Shown here: positions 1-12,800 of the stretch, in pieces | Position numbering within the stretch: position 1 is the stretch's first letter | Layout of the letters: each line of letters starts with the position of its first letter | Source of the DNA: Vitis vinifera | Lineage: Eukaryota; Streptophyta; Magnoliopsida; Vitales; Vitaceae | NCBI RefSeq assembly: GCF_030704535.1 | Contig: NC_081820.1 | Location: 20,959,001-21,023,000 of the forward strand | DNA length: 64,000 nt | Reading direction: 5' to 3' | Position numbers and translations under genes: made by a program | Notes under the pieces: model-generated | Told to the model about the DNA's origin: nothing | What the model saw: the letters and a program-made list of their open reading frames with translations, nothing else | The model's database searches: none

Positions 1-2530
1 GCAATTTTCCTTTTGCTTTGCTTTTGTGTTGGAACACCCTTTTTATAAGTCAAAATTGCCTTACGTGTTCTTTTCTTCAGCCTGCACCTATAGCATTTTC
101 TTCATTTTTTTCCTTGAACTTTATTTCTCAAATTACCATAAAAAAAAGAAAAATTATATACACAAGAATACTTACGTAAGAGCCTAAGAGGTGTATTATT
201 TAACATTATCTTGGACAATGGAAGGGGGAGTAAGATGATGATGATGATGATGATAATAAGAGCGGATCGACTTTAAAGGAGAGAATCAAGTAGCATAGTA
301 TATATTAGTAGGAAGAATGCAGTGAGTAATAACAAAGTCTAAGATTCTTCTCTCAATTGCTGTCTCAGTGTGAGTAACTTTGTTAGTAAGTGGAGAAAGG
401 GTAACCCAAGTGTGAGTATGAACATGGACACATGTCCCCTACCCCAATATTTGGTCCCCACCCCTTTTCACCTTTAGAAGCTTTGGAGATTTTCTTAGTA
501 ATAACAACCAGAATCTTCCTTTGGTTTCCCTTTTTTTTTTTTCTCAAAACATCAATGTCATGCTCTCATATTTGATAGGTTATTTTACTTAGATTTTCTT
601 CCCCATTTCCCCTTGTGACTATCAATCTTTCCCCAAGTTCATGTCCAATTTCCTTTTTTTAACTCTTCTACTCCTAATTATAGCTCTACTTTATAATAGT
701 GCCTGCAAAAGACGCTCGGAAAGAAGGAATGATAAAGTACTGTTAAAGAGGATTAGGAATAAGGAGCTAAGGCGGCACCACCCGACTGGCCCACAGTGTT
801 AAGAGTTGGAATAAATTGTTTACAATTATTTAAGGGAATTCTAATTAATACAATTTTATGTGAATTAATGGATCATTATAATGGAGGAATTGGTTGAAAA
901 CTTTGTTAAATATGTAAGAGATTTAGAAAAGGATTAGTATGATGTTTATTAGTTTAAATTATGGAGAAGTGGTCCCAGACAATTGCATTATGACTAGAAT
1001 TGGTTGGATGATTATAGAATAATTATCTCAATGACAACTATTTTAAGATTTGAATTAATGATGTGATAGACTGTCATTGATAGAAGTAGAAGTGTAAAGC
1101 ATGATCATGGAGGAGTGAGCAGGTTGTAGAAAGAGGAACTCCAACAATCTAAGAAGAGCTGACAAACCTTTTACATTCATCATTTAGTTGCCAATTACAT
1201 AGTCTTTTTGTTCTTAATTAGAAGTAGGGTAACTTAGTCAGAATTTCATCAAGGGAAACCATCTTTCATTTGTTCACATCCCTTGGTTCTTAATCAATGA
1301 ATTGATTAAGAGGGTACTATCTAGTCTTTATCATGTCTGAGGAGAAGGGCTTTTATCCTTTTTTTCTCGAGGATTTTTATTATCTTTATCAAAGAGTTAG
1401 ATCAATATCAAAATATTAATTTAGTATGAATTTCTCTAGTATGACTATGCCACATTAGCAAATAGATGTTATCCAGTGCATACATCAACAAAGGGTGAAC
1501 ATTAGATCAAAATTCATGCTAAAAAGTACTCTATAGCATTAGGTGTGGTCTAATCATTGCAGTGAGTGATGGCTCCAAAGGTTGCTATGAAGTTCTACAA
1601 TGGAGAATCAGAACTGGGAGATGACCCAAGTAGCAGTATCCAATGCAATATAATAAAGTAATTTCTCAAGGTGAATGAGCCAGTAGGGTTGTGGTACAAT
1701 CAATGTCCATTTATATAGTAACATCCATCTGTTTATTTAATCAACTCGTATTAGTCTAGTCTATAATTTAACTTAGGTGAGTCAATAGTAAATTGACCAC
1801 CCATTATCGTGACCAATTTAGTCTTTTATGGTTTACTTTTAGTGTTTCTTGGTCTTGGCTTTAGTGGAAATTCAAAAAATTTAGAAGTTCTACATGCAAA
1901 TATAGAAAAAAAAAAAACTCATATGCACAATCATTTTGATGAAAAGAGAATTCAGCAACACTCACCCAAACACATCACTCTTTGTTTAGTGGAATTAGAG
2001 TATTTTGACTTGGTGGCTTGTTCCTCAAATTAGACTAGATCGATGCTCTTGAGCACGAAGTTGCCCTAACACGCTAACATATCACACCAACAAGTCTACC
2101 TTAAATTAGTACCACTTCTTATCAAAAGATCGAAGCTTTTGCCATAACATCTAGTTTTCGGCATGCCCGCTACAACAACTATTGAGTTTACCAAATTAGC
2201 ATTGGACTATGCCTAGTTTCTAGAACACTAATTGGGACAACTACTAAGCTTGACAAACTATTAAGCTAAGATTCACGTGCCTTAGGCCCAAAAGATACTT
2301 ACATATAGGTCCCTCTAAAAAAAGACAAATGAAAGATAATAGCTAAAATTTCTTATATGCAACTACAATACTACTAGACAAGATAGACTAACCACCAAGA
2401 GTAATTGAAAGAATCTCTAGAAGGACGATGAATATCATGATTGAAATAATGGACACAATAATAGCGTCAATGGTATTTACCTTATCAGCCTACTTGTAGC
2501 TAACCCTACCACCATTGTCGTAAGAAACAT
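1..2530. other. Intergenic, no gene recognised
   Basis: AT-rich DNA with many stops in all frames. The only open frames are short (74 codons or fewer) and resemble no family I know. A short GAT trinucleotide run lies at about 234-255. A sequence at 760-800 is slightly GC-richer, but I see no exon pattern in it. Confidence 0.6.
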
Positions 2531-2537
2531 TATTCCC

Positions 2538-2780
2538 AAGGGAAAGGGTACTTTGATCGATTGGGTTGTTTTAAGAAAGAATCATCTAAAGATATATATT
2601 ATAGTCTTAAATATTAACTAATGAAAATGACAACTAATAGTTTCATTGGAATTACTTGAAAAGGGAAAGGGTACTTTGATCGATTGGGTTGTTTTAAGAA
2701 AGAATCATCCAAAGATATAAATTATAGTCTTAAAGAACTAATGAAAATGACAACTAATAGTTTCATTGGAATTACTTGAA
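2538..2780. repeat. Two-copy tandem duplication, period 123 bp
   Basis: The block starting AAGGGAAAGG at 2538 is repeated at 2661 with only a few differences, including a small deletion in copy 2. The duplication falls inside the decayed HARBI1-like transposase, next to its N-terminal domain, so it arose within the dead element or during its decay. Confidence 0.9.
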
Positions 2781-3000
2781 ATGAAATTTCAAAATTCTAT
2801 TCCTTAAATTATGACCAACAATGTGAAGAAATTTAGTAATTTGTTCTTCTATGTTATTATGTGCACTATTTCTAAGATGACCCATTCCTCGAAGTTTATT
2901 TACTAGTTTTGGAATTGCATCCTTTCATATGCATAGTTGATTATGAAAATTATCATTATCCATTATTGTAAGTCTTTTCATTAAAGCACGTTGTTCATAA
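2570..3000 (-). pseudogene. Decayed PIF/Harbinger (HARBI1-like) transposase, N-terminal part
   Basis: Read on the minus strand, 2980 down to 2770 encodes an MDNDNFHNQLC segment, then LRGMGHLRNS, then IEEQITKFLHIVGHNLRNR. After a frame change comes a SNETISCHFH stretch. This order matches the N-terminal region of plant HARBI1-like nucleases, whose hallmark is an IEEQ..FLxxVGHNxRNR helix followed by a SGETISRHF motif. These proteins are transposase-derived DDE nucleases. The catalytic DDE region is not recognisable, stops and frameshifts interrupt the reading, and the 123-bp duplication sits at the downstream side. It could derive from a transposon or from a domesticated HARBI1-like gene; decay suggests the former. 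Confidence 0.65.
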
Positions 3001-3329
3001 TCTCCTTCATCGGATATTGACCTCTCCAAATAGTTTGCATAATGATATATACTAAAACAATAATTGTTGCATATGTAACACTTTTTTGGTTCATCAATAT
3101 TAGGGTCTTAATTTTTAAGGCCAATGTTAATTCATATAATGTCAGTCTAAGGTATACATAAATACAAACAAATACTAGGAACATCCACAAGGCTCTAGAA
3201 TTTAGTTCCAAGAAGAACCCACCCAATAAACCATCCATGTAAAGCTCTAGACAATCAAACAAGAAGAAGTAGGGAACCATCATATCCTGACACACAATAT
3301 TCCTAGTGAAGATTATCATCAGAACAAGT

Positions 3330-5690
3330 ACTTAAAATTTTCAACTTCTTGGAGAATGTTTTTGTAGGAAACTTTAAATTGATAGGGAGTTTTTATAGAA
3401 AAAGAGACATACATTTCATTTAAAATAAATATAAGATTTTTCCCTTATTTGATTCCCCATGAAAAAGTATAAGCATTTAGGTAAGCTTTCTAAGAATATA
3501 GCAGAGTCATCACAAACAAGTTCAACATTGTAAACAAAAGATAACACTGCCCTCAAAATTATATCATTTTTTTTGCTTTATGAGCTTCAAGGGGCATAAA
3601 AATAATCATGGCCCATGACTACATATGATAATTTACAGAGATGAAGAAGCTTGTAAGAGAAGGTCTGTGAGCTTTGGTTGATGTTATTGATCTCAGTACT
3701 TGCACCAACAACACTTAACCTGTGGTTTTTTGGGGAACTGGTTAAATCAACTAATATGAACAACCAAAGAATTAAAAAGTGCAAACACAAGGGAAATATT
3801 AAGATTCAATTATGAAGGGAAACATCAGATTTTTCATATCTGTAAAATTTGGATTTCTAGATTTCCACAAATTGAGAAGCAAGCATGAAATCAGGCTTTG
3901 TTGAGTAAGTCCCAGATATATAAGTGAGTTCAACTCACACCTGATTCGAGCATATTTGCTAAATTTAAAGAATAACATTTCAAAGAAGATAGGTTTTTGG
4001 AGACATTAGAAGGTGGTTGGAGCGATGGCGATGATCATTGAGAGCGGTGGGAAGAGATTTGGTGGAGAGGAGTTTCGGTGAATAAGAGGATGTGTGAGCC
4101 CAATAAATTTTCCCATAATTTTTTCCTTCCTTTTCACGCATATTTTCCTCATTTATCTTTCAAGTAAAATGCTAGGAAAATATTTTAATATTTTCATTAG
4201 CATTTGCCTTCCCTTTTTTCTCATCATATTTTCCGTGTCATCCAAATTAAGGAAAATGATGTTCCAACATTTTTTTCCTCTTCCTAACATTTTATTGGAA
4301 TTAAACATACCCTTCAGTTTTATTTGACAATTAATTTATAAAATAGGTTTCTGAAAAAAAAAAAATGAAAAAGTGCCCAAGTGGTTTGATCCAACCCAAC
4401 CCAATAAATGAGGAAAATAAGGGGAGCGGTTTCTAAGAGTTTTAAAACTACTCAAAAATTTTCACTATTAAATAAATAAATAAATAAATCTTCAAAAGAA
4501 CTCTCTCTCCCTGAAATATTAAGGGTCTTGTACAGTGAGAAAAGAATGATAAAAGAATGATTCTCATATTCGTAATTTCATTCATGACTTGAAGTGAGAA
4601 AATTGGTCAAAGAAACAATTAATTGAGATTCTTGGATATTTTAGAAGGTAACTGGAAGCATTATTTTTTTATCGTTTGATTTTGGATATTTGTTTTGAGT
4701 TCATGTCCTAATAAACGGATCGAAAACATGGAGAATACATTGGAAACATTGATGAGATATTCTGACATTTATCCTTATGGCTTTGATGGGTCTCCTCCCA
4801 AGTTTGAAAGGCGCAAAGGGCGGCCCTGTTTAGAATAAATTTGCTCCTACGATCTGACTCCAACCCACCCAATTGAAGGTTGTTAGGTCTGCACGGATTC
4901 CATTGGTGTTTTTTCCTTGTAAAGCCCAAACCCAATCCTATTCAGGCCTAGATCTGGGCCAGTGCTTATGACCCAGGGAACATTTCAATTGGGCCAGCCC
5001 ATGCACTATAAGGCAAAGGCCCTTGGGACTTTGCCACAAAACCCTAAAATGGCAAACAATGCAACCAAACATAGTTATTAAAATTATTTAAACTCTTTTT
5101 ATCTTTTATGGGTTCCTTTCCAAGGAAAAGAGAGAGAACCCAAATTACTATTCAAGCTAAATTTAACTTTTAGACCCCCCTAAAAATGCTTGTGATATAC
5201 CTAAAGACAAGAATGTGAGGTTGAAAGATTTGATTTATTAGGGTTCTTAAAGGCACCAAGGCACTACCATCTCCTTTGGGCTTATGGACTAGACGTCGAC
5301 ACTTGGGCTATGAAATTACCAAAGTTAAAGCCTCGTTTGGGAGACTGTTTGAAGATTTAAAAAGATTGGGTGACAATAAAACATTAAAAACTCTTTCAAA
5401 TGAAAGACATGATGATGATTTGACCCACCAGGCAAATGGATGCAACCAACGGTCAAAAACCAACCACAAATGGCCATAACCCACCGGATGTAGAGACGAG
5501 ACGACACAAATCACCATCACATTAATAAACAAAGGAGTCTTCTTCACCTCACCTCAGCCATCTCATTTCAATCACTTTCACCATCACCATCACCCCTCAT
5601 TAAACGCAGCGTTTTAAAGTAACCTTCTCCCCCTCATCAAATCAAAACATAACTCCAAATAAAAGCATGTAAATCACGAGAGCGACAGAG
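3330..5690. other. Intergenic, no gene recognised
   Basis: Only short open frames occur, including a hydrophobic 77-codon frame at 4094-4327 that I take as chance in T-rich DNA. Around 4700-5060 the composition is more balanced, without a detectable exon. A TAAA run is at about 4470-4489. Confidence 0.55.
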
Positions 5691-6480
5691 ATGGAAGGGT
5701 GAAAGCGGAGAAGGAGTGCTGTAAATAAGGCTTTGCTTTTGTCACGCAAAGTCACTTCACAATCTTTCTCAATCTTCTTTCTTTCTTTCTTTCTTTCTTT
5801 TCTTTGCTAAAGCCTAAAGGCCGTAAATCTGTGGGCTGTGAAACAGTCTGAAACTGCCATTTACAATCTCAAAGCGTGCACGTCACAGTGACTCCATACC
5901 CAAAACCCAAAGCCAAAAACCCCGTTAAAACCCTAATTGGGTATCCCATTTCTCACTCACTTTCCTCTCTGGTTTCCTCTACTCTGCCTTCCTCTTCTGC
6001 TGCCTGCTTGCAATTTTCATGTCTACACTTTACATCCCCACTTTCTTTTTTTCTTTTTTTTTTGTTTTTATGTTTTTTTTTTCTTCTTGGACACTTTTGC
6101 CCCTCCATTTTCCTTTTGTTTACATGGTTTATCCTTCTTCTCTGGCAGTGTCAAATATTAATATTAATATTACCACAGTGAGACAGTCAGAAAAAACCTA
6201 AAAATAATGAAACAGGGGTATAATCGTCATTTTAATTACTTGGCCATGAAAATCACTTACGGAAGTCGGAAACCGCCAACTCTGATTCTCTGAGTCTTCT
6301 GTCCTCCAGTTTCTTCCCTTTATCACTGTTGCCAAACAGGCCCGGTCATCAGAACGTCAGAAAATGCCAATCTTTGAGATTCCCCACGCGCGTGCCTAAA
6401 TATTATCCATCACGCGCCTGAATGCAATCCGTGGAGTACCCGTGCCCACGTGCTCCAGAGCGCGTGGAGTAAGAAATGCT
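5690..6480. promoter_or_regulatory. Promoter-like GC-richer block with G-box-type palindromes and no gene
   Basis: This stretch stands out from its AT-rich surroundings. It holds a TTTC microsatellite (about 5778-5802), a long CT-rich leader-like tract (5950-6120), a CACGCGCGTG palindrome at 6385-6394, and a core G-box CACGTG at 6447-6452. About 90 bp further on lies TATAAAAGG (from 6554), the start of the triplicated repeat. The arrangement resembles a plant promoter plus 5' leader, yet no coding exon follows. The nearest gene in the + direction is the EMS1-like kinase 3.4 kb away. It may be a distal promoter, a noncoding RNA promoter, or a captured promoter fragment. Confidence 0.4.
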
Positions 6481-6534
6481 TAGAGCAGTAAATGAAAAGT
6501 GACTATTCCCCATTTTCCCACGCTTTTCTCTCTG

Positions 6535-8029
6535 GACAAATTTGTTGGAATGAGTATAAAAGGCCAAAACTTTCCTTAATTAGCAAAAGAGGTCTGGCAG
6601 TAGCAGCTTTTTATTTATATGCTTCTAAATTTTTTGCATCTGTGCCCTTTGATTTTATTGTTTTTCCGCATGGCCCTTACATTTATATGCTTTTTTTTGT
6701 ACCAAAAATACTATTTAAAGTATTAACTAATTATTTATAAAAACATATAAAAATAAAAATAGAGCTTTATATTATCTAATTTTAGATTTTAAAGGGGAAA
6801 TTATTTTAAATATTATATGGTTGAATTACATTAATTAGTTTAGAGAATTAATCCAATCCAATATGCTATTGAGTTATAATAATCCATTTATATTTCTAAT
6901 GAATTTTGAAATTTCTCTTTTAATAAATAATTAATCATTTTATATGATTCTAACTTTTTTCTTGTATATATAAATATAGAAATCATTACTATTAATATTT
7001 TTTTTTTAAAAAAAAAAATGTATTTGAATGACAAATTTGTTGGAATGAGTATAAAAGGCCAAAACTTTCCTTAATTAGCAAAAGAGGTCTGGCAGTAGCA
7101 GCTTTTTATTTATGCTTCTAAATTTTTTGCATCTGTGCCCTTTGATTTTATTGTTTTTCCGCATGGCCCTTACATTTATATGCTTTTTTTTGTACCAAAA
7201 ATACTATTTGAAGTATTAACTAATTATTTATAAAAACATATAAAAATAAAAATAGAGCTTTATATTATCTAATTTTAGATTTTAAAGGGGAAATTATTTT
7301 AAACATTATATGGTTAAATAAAATTAATTAGTTTAGAGAATTAATTCAATCCAATATGCTATTGAGTTATAATAATCCATTTATATTTTGTCCCATGAAT
7401 TTTGAAATTTCTCTTTTATTAAATAATTTATCCTTTTATATGATTCTAACTTTTCTTGTATATATAAATATGGAAATCATTACTGTTAATATTTTTAAAA
7501 ATTAAAAAAAAAATGTATTTGAAGGAAAATTTGTTGGAACTCATATAAAAGGCCAAAACTTTCCTTAATTAGCAAAAGAGGTCTGGCAATAGCAGCTTTT
7601 TATTTATATGCTTCTAAATTTTTTGCATCTGTGCCCTTTGATTTTATTGTTTTTCCGCATGGCCCTTACATTTAAATGCTTTTTTTTTTGTACCAAAAAT
7701 ACTATTTAAAGTATTAACTAATTATTTATAAAAACATATAAAAATAAAAATAGAGCTTTATATTATCCAATTTTAGATTTTAAAGGGGAAATTATTTTAA
7801 ACATTATATGGTTGAATTACATTAATTAGTTTAGAGAATTAATCCAATCCAATATGCTATTGAGTTATAATAATCCATTTATATTTTGTCTAATGAATTT
7901 TGAAATTTCTCGTTTAATAAATGATTTATCATTTTATATGATTCTAACTTTTCTTGTATATATAAATATAGAAATCATTACTATTAATATTTTTAAAAAT
8001 TAAAAAAAAAAATGTATTTGAAGGAAAAT
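6535..8029. repeat. Three tandem copies of a 495-bp unit carrying a TATA-like motif
   Basis: The unit begins near GACAAATTTGTTGGAATGAG at 6535, recurs at 7030 and again (more diverged start) at about 7524, and ends with AATGTATTTGAAGGAAAATG by 8030. Copies are nearly identical over most of their length. Each unit carries TATAAAAGG some 15 bases in, and then AT-rich sequence. Differences are mainly single bases and short indels, such as a missing TATA step in copy 2 and a lost stretch around 6897. I find no coding potential. Confidence 0.93.
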
Positions 8030-9780
8030 GTAGAGAAAAGATTGGCCTAATTATGAAGATGAAAATGATAAGAACACTTTAAATCCAATTGCCTATACTG
8101 AATAACCCACAGTCATTCACTCGCAAAATTCCAAAATATAAAAATGGGGGGTGGAAGAGACAGGTCATGTTACTGAGAGGTCTCATCAGCCATGTACATG
8201 TACATGTGCATGTACAACAGTACAACATGATATCAGCCCTCTTCCTCTTTGGATGCAGCTGCCAATGCCATAAACTGGCCGACTATGGTAATGTTTTTGT
8301 TTTTTATGCTTCTACTTTTCATATTTCATAATTCCAATAACTACTCCTGAGTCCTGACTCAGTCCTCACCCCACTATATCACTTTCATCAGGGTCTGTCT
8401 CTCTGCCCCCATATTTGTTCCTTTCTCTTCTCTCTCTCTCTTTTTCTAATATCCCCAAAATATACTCTTCTTTCTGTCCACAACCCCCATACCACTAACT
8501 TATTTCGCCATATGTTCATTGTTTATTTATGGGTTCCACCATTGCACCCACAAATATAAAATCATCATTGTAGGGAGACAAATTTTATTTTATTTTTCCA
8601 CTTATTAATTGCTTTTATGTCAATAATGAACTAATAATATATTGATATAACAATATAAATAATTTAATAAATAAAATAAAATAAAAATCATAATTATTAT
8701 AATTAAAATTAATAATTATTATCATAATAAATAAGATAATTATCTTTAAAAAAAATCAAAGAATAATATCAAAATAAAATTCTCAAAATTATAAATAGAG
8801 GTTCCTCTTATTTAAAATGGTACTTCAAAAGAGCAAAAAAAAATTGAAGAGCTATTAAAAAAATTTCCCTCAAAAGAATTTAAAATTTTCTTCAAAAAAA
8901 GAAGACTTAAAGATATTTTTTGTATTTGAAAATTGTATGATCTATTATTTATTAAAGAAACCCATTTTGATTCAAAATTAAGCATTAAATTACTTAGAAG
9001 AGTGTTGTCGAGAATAAAAGGTACATCGAAGTTTGTTCCTTCAAATTATCAAATTTACAAATTCTATAACCAATTTTATTTATTTGAAGAAATTTGTGTG
9101 TACAATGGTCAATTATTACTCCATTGTTTAATTTTTGACATGAACACCCTTCACCATTTCATCCTTTTAAAAAGAACCCTTTCACCACAAATTAAGAACA
9201 TATTCAAAGTGATTTTATTAGAGTTGGAAGTGTTTTATAATATGTGAAAATATTTTTCCCACGAACAAACACAGTGAAACACACTGCCAAAATATCCAAA
9301 CAATCACTGTCATGTTTATTTTGACTGTTCACAAAAATCATAGTTCCATAAATCTTGGATAGACTTTAGAATGTTGAAGGTGGGCATGTGCATGTGTGAC
9401 ATTCAAGTTTTTAATTAGTTTTAGTTATATTTAATTTTTTATAGAAAATTAAATATAAAAAAGTTTTATTTAATTTTTTTTTAATATTTTTTAGGAATTA
9501 AATATAAATTATGTGACTGGAGTTTCAAATTCTACTTATTCCACTATTAATGGTACGAAAAGTAGGGAAGCATGTAATATTAATTTTCGATGTAAAGGAG
9601 CCTATGGTTTGTTTTGTAGTAGAGGAAGGTGGCAAACAGGCTCTTAGAGTCCAATTTCTCCAACCAACATGCATTAAAATGGCAGTCATAAAAGGGAAGA
9701 TATTTGAACAGACTATCTTCCATAAAGAGGAAGCTCTCTCTTTCTTAACCCATTCTTCAATTTTCCTAGTGATCTAGAAA
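8030..9780. other. Upstream region of the EMS1-like gene
   Basis: AT-rich DNA without a recognisable gene. A CATGTACATG-type palindromic stretch lies at 8192-8215 and a CT-rich block at 8395-8450. Open frames at 8933-9247 and 9550-9777 have no family resemblance. The last few hundred bases should hold the promoter of the kinase gene. Confidence 0.5.
9686..9695 (+). promoter_or_regulatory. Candidate TATA element of the EMS1-like gene
   Basis: TCATAAAAGG lies 187 bases before the start codon and is followed by a CT-rich stretch (9725-9870) typical of plant 5' leaders. This is a weak match, and the true start site is unknown. Confidence 0.3.
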
Positions 9781-9872
9781 ATCTATAATTTCCCATTTTC
9801 TTTCCCACTTTCTCTTCATCTTCCTAAAGCTTTCTTATTCCAATACACAGCCTTCACTCTCTCTCTGACTGT

Positions 9873-12800
9873 ATGATGATGGCGTTTAAGCTTGTGTGCT
9901 TTCATCTCTTTGTGTTTCAGCTTCTTTTCTGTGTCTCCAACGCCATTGCTGACCAAAATGGAGAAGACCCAGAAGCCAAACTACTCATTTCTTTCAAAAA
10001 TGCTCTTCAAAACCCTCAAATGCTCTCTTCATGGAACTCTACCGTTTCTCGCTGTCAATGGGAAGGTGTGCTTTGCCAGAACGGCCGAGTCACCTCACTC
10101 GTCCTCCCTACTCAATCCCTCGAGGGTGCTCTCTCTCCTTCTCTCTTTTCTCTTTCCAGCCTCATTGTCCTCGACCTCTCCGGCAACCTTTTCTCCGGTC
10201 ATCTTTCGCCGGACATTGCCGGGCTGCGGCGGTTGAAGCACTTGTTACTGGGTGATAATGAACTATCGGGTGAGATTCCTCGTCAACTAGGTGAGTTGAC
10301 TCAGCTGGTGACTCTGAAACTCGGTCCTAACTCGTTTATTGGGAAAATCCCTCCGGAGCTTGGAGACCTGACGTGGCTGCGGTCTCTCGACCTCTCTGGC
10401 AACTCCCTGACGGGAGACCTGCCGACTCAGATCGGAAACTTGACCCATCTCCGGTTACTTGACGTCGGCAACAACCTTCTCTCAGGTCCTCTCTCTCCAA
10501 CTCTCTTCACAAATCTTCAGTCTTTAATCTCTCTTGACGTTTCAAACAACTCGTTTTCCGGAAATATTCCGCCGGAAATAGGTAACTTAAAGAGCCTGAC
10601 TGATCTTTACATTGGTATCAACCACTTTTCCGGCCAGTTACCACCGGAAATCGGTAATCTTTCGAGTCTGCAGAACTTCTTTTCACCATCGTGTTCCATT
10701 AGAGGTCCATTGCCGGAGCAAATCTCTGAGCTGAAATCACTGAATAAACTTGATCTTTCCTATAACCCACTCAAGTGTTCGATCCCAAAATCTATTGGGA
10801 AGTTGCAGAACTTGACAATACTGAACTTTGTCTATGCCGAGCTCAATGGTTCGATTCCGGCGGAGCTCGGAAAGTGCCGGAATTTAAAGACATTGATGCT
10901 TTCTTTCAACTCCATCTCCGGGTCATTGCCGGAGGAGCTTTCAGAGCTCCCAATGCTGTCATTTTCTGCTGAAAAGAATCAGCTATCAGGGCCATTGCCT
11001 TCTTGGCTTGGAAAATGGAATGGGATTGATTCCCTTCTGCTTTCAAGTAATCGGTTTTCTGGGAGGATCCCACCTGAGATTGGGAATTGTTCTATGCTTA
11101 ATCACGTTAGCTTGAGTAATAACTTGTTATCTGGTTCAATTCCGAAGGAGCTTTGTAACGCAGAGTCGCTAATGGAGATTGATTTGGATAGTAATTTTCT
11201 TTCTGGGGGTATAGATGATACGTTTTTGAAGTGTAAAAACCTGACCCAGTTGGTTTTGGTGAATAACCAGATTGTTGGCTCCATACCTGAGTACCTCTCA
11301 GAGCTTCCTTTGATGGTTCTTGACCTTGATTCGAACAATTTCACGGGTTCTATACCTGTGAGTCTGTGGAACTTGGTGAGTTTGATGGAGTTTTCAGCTG
11401 CAAATAATCTCCTGGAGGGTTCTCTCCCACCAGAGATTGGCAATGCGGTTGCGTTGGAGAGGCTTGTTCTTAGTAACAACCGGTTGAAGGGCACAATACC
11501 TAGGGAGATTGGAAATTTGACATCCCTGTCTGTTCTTAATTTGAATTTAAATCTGCTTGAAGGGATTATTCCAATGGAGCTTGGTGATTGCATTTCACTC
11601 ACTACATTGGACCTTGGAAACAACCTTCTCAATGGGTCAATTCCTGATAGAATTGCGGATTTGGCACAGCTTCAGTGTCTGGTTCTTTCTCACAATGACT
11701 TATCTGGATCCATTCCTTCAAAACCATCTTCTTATTTTCGTCAGGTCAATATTCCTGATTCAAGCTTTGTTCAGCACCATGGAGTATATGATCTGTCCTA
11801 TAATAGACTGTCTGGTTCAATACCTGAAGAGTTAGGGAGCTGTGTGGTGGTGGTGGATCTTCTACTCAGCAATAACTTTCTTTCAGGAGAGATTCCAATC
11901 TCTCTCTCCCGGCTAACCAACCTTACAACCTTGGATTTATCTGGGAATTTGCTGACTGGTTCCATTCCATTGAAATTGGGCTACTCTCTTAAGCTCCAAG
12001 GCTTGTATCTGGGGAATAACCAGCTCACTGGCACCATCCCAGAAAGCTTAGGACGATTGAGTAGTTTGGTAAAGCTGAATTTGACAGGTAATCAGCTGTC
12101 CGGTTCAATCCCATTCAGCTTTGGGAACTTGACTGGGCTCACCCACTTTGATTTAAGTTCCAATGAACTTGATGGTGAGCTCCCTTCGGCTCTTTCGAGC
12201 ATGGTGAACCTTGTTGGGCTCTATGTGCAGCAGAACAGGCTTTCAGGTCAGGTCAGTAAGCTGTTTATGAATTCCATTGCATGGAGAATCGAAACATTAA
12301 ACTTGAGTTGGAATTTCTTCAATGGAGGATTGCCAAGGTCTTTGGGCAATCTATCATACTTGACCAATTTGGATCTTCATCACAACATGTTTACTGGGGA
12401 GATTCCCACGGAGCTTGGGGACCTTATGCAGCTTGAGTATTTTGATGTTTCAGGTAATAGGCTTTGTGGGCAAATTCCAGAGAAGATATGCAGCCTTGTC
12501 AATCTGCTTTACCTGAATTTGGCCGAAAATAGATTGGAAGGCTCTATACCTAGAAGTGGTGTTTGCCAAAACCTATCCAAAGATTCACTGGCTGGTAACA
12601 AAGATTTGTGTGGAAGAAACCTTGGTTTAGAATGCCAATTCAAGACCTTTGGTAGAAAATCTTCATTGGTAAACACCTGGGTACTTGCAGGGATTGTTGT
12701 GGGATGTACTCTCATCACCCTAACTATTGCTTTTGGTCTTCGGAAATGGGTTATCAGAAACAGCAGGCAAAGCGATACAGAAGAGATTGAGGAAAGCAAA

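Noticed and set aside
5876..6181. 101-codon open frame in the promoter-like block
   Set aside because: A run of Phe/Leu/Ser from a CT- and T-rich stretch, with overlapping frames equally open. It looks like leader sequence, not protein.
11102..11632. 176-codon minus-strand frame
   Set aside because: It is the antisense shadow of the LRR repeat region of the receptor kinase.
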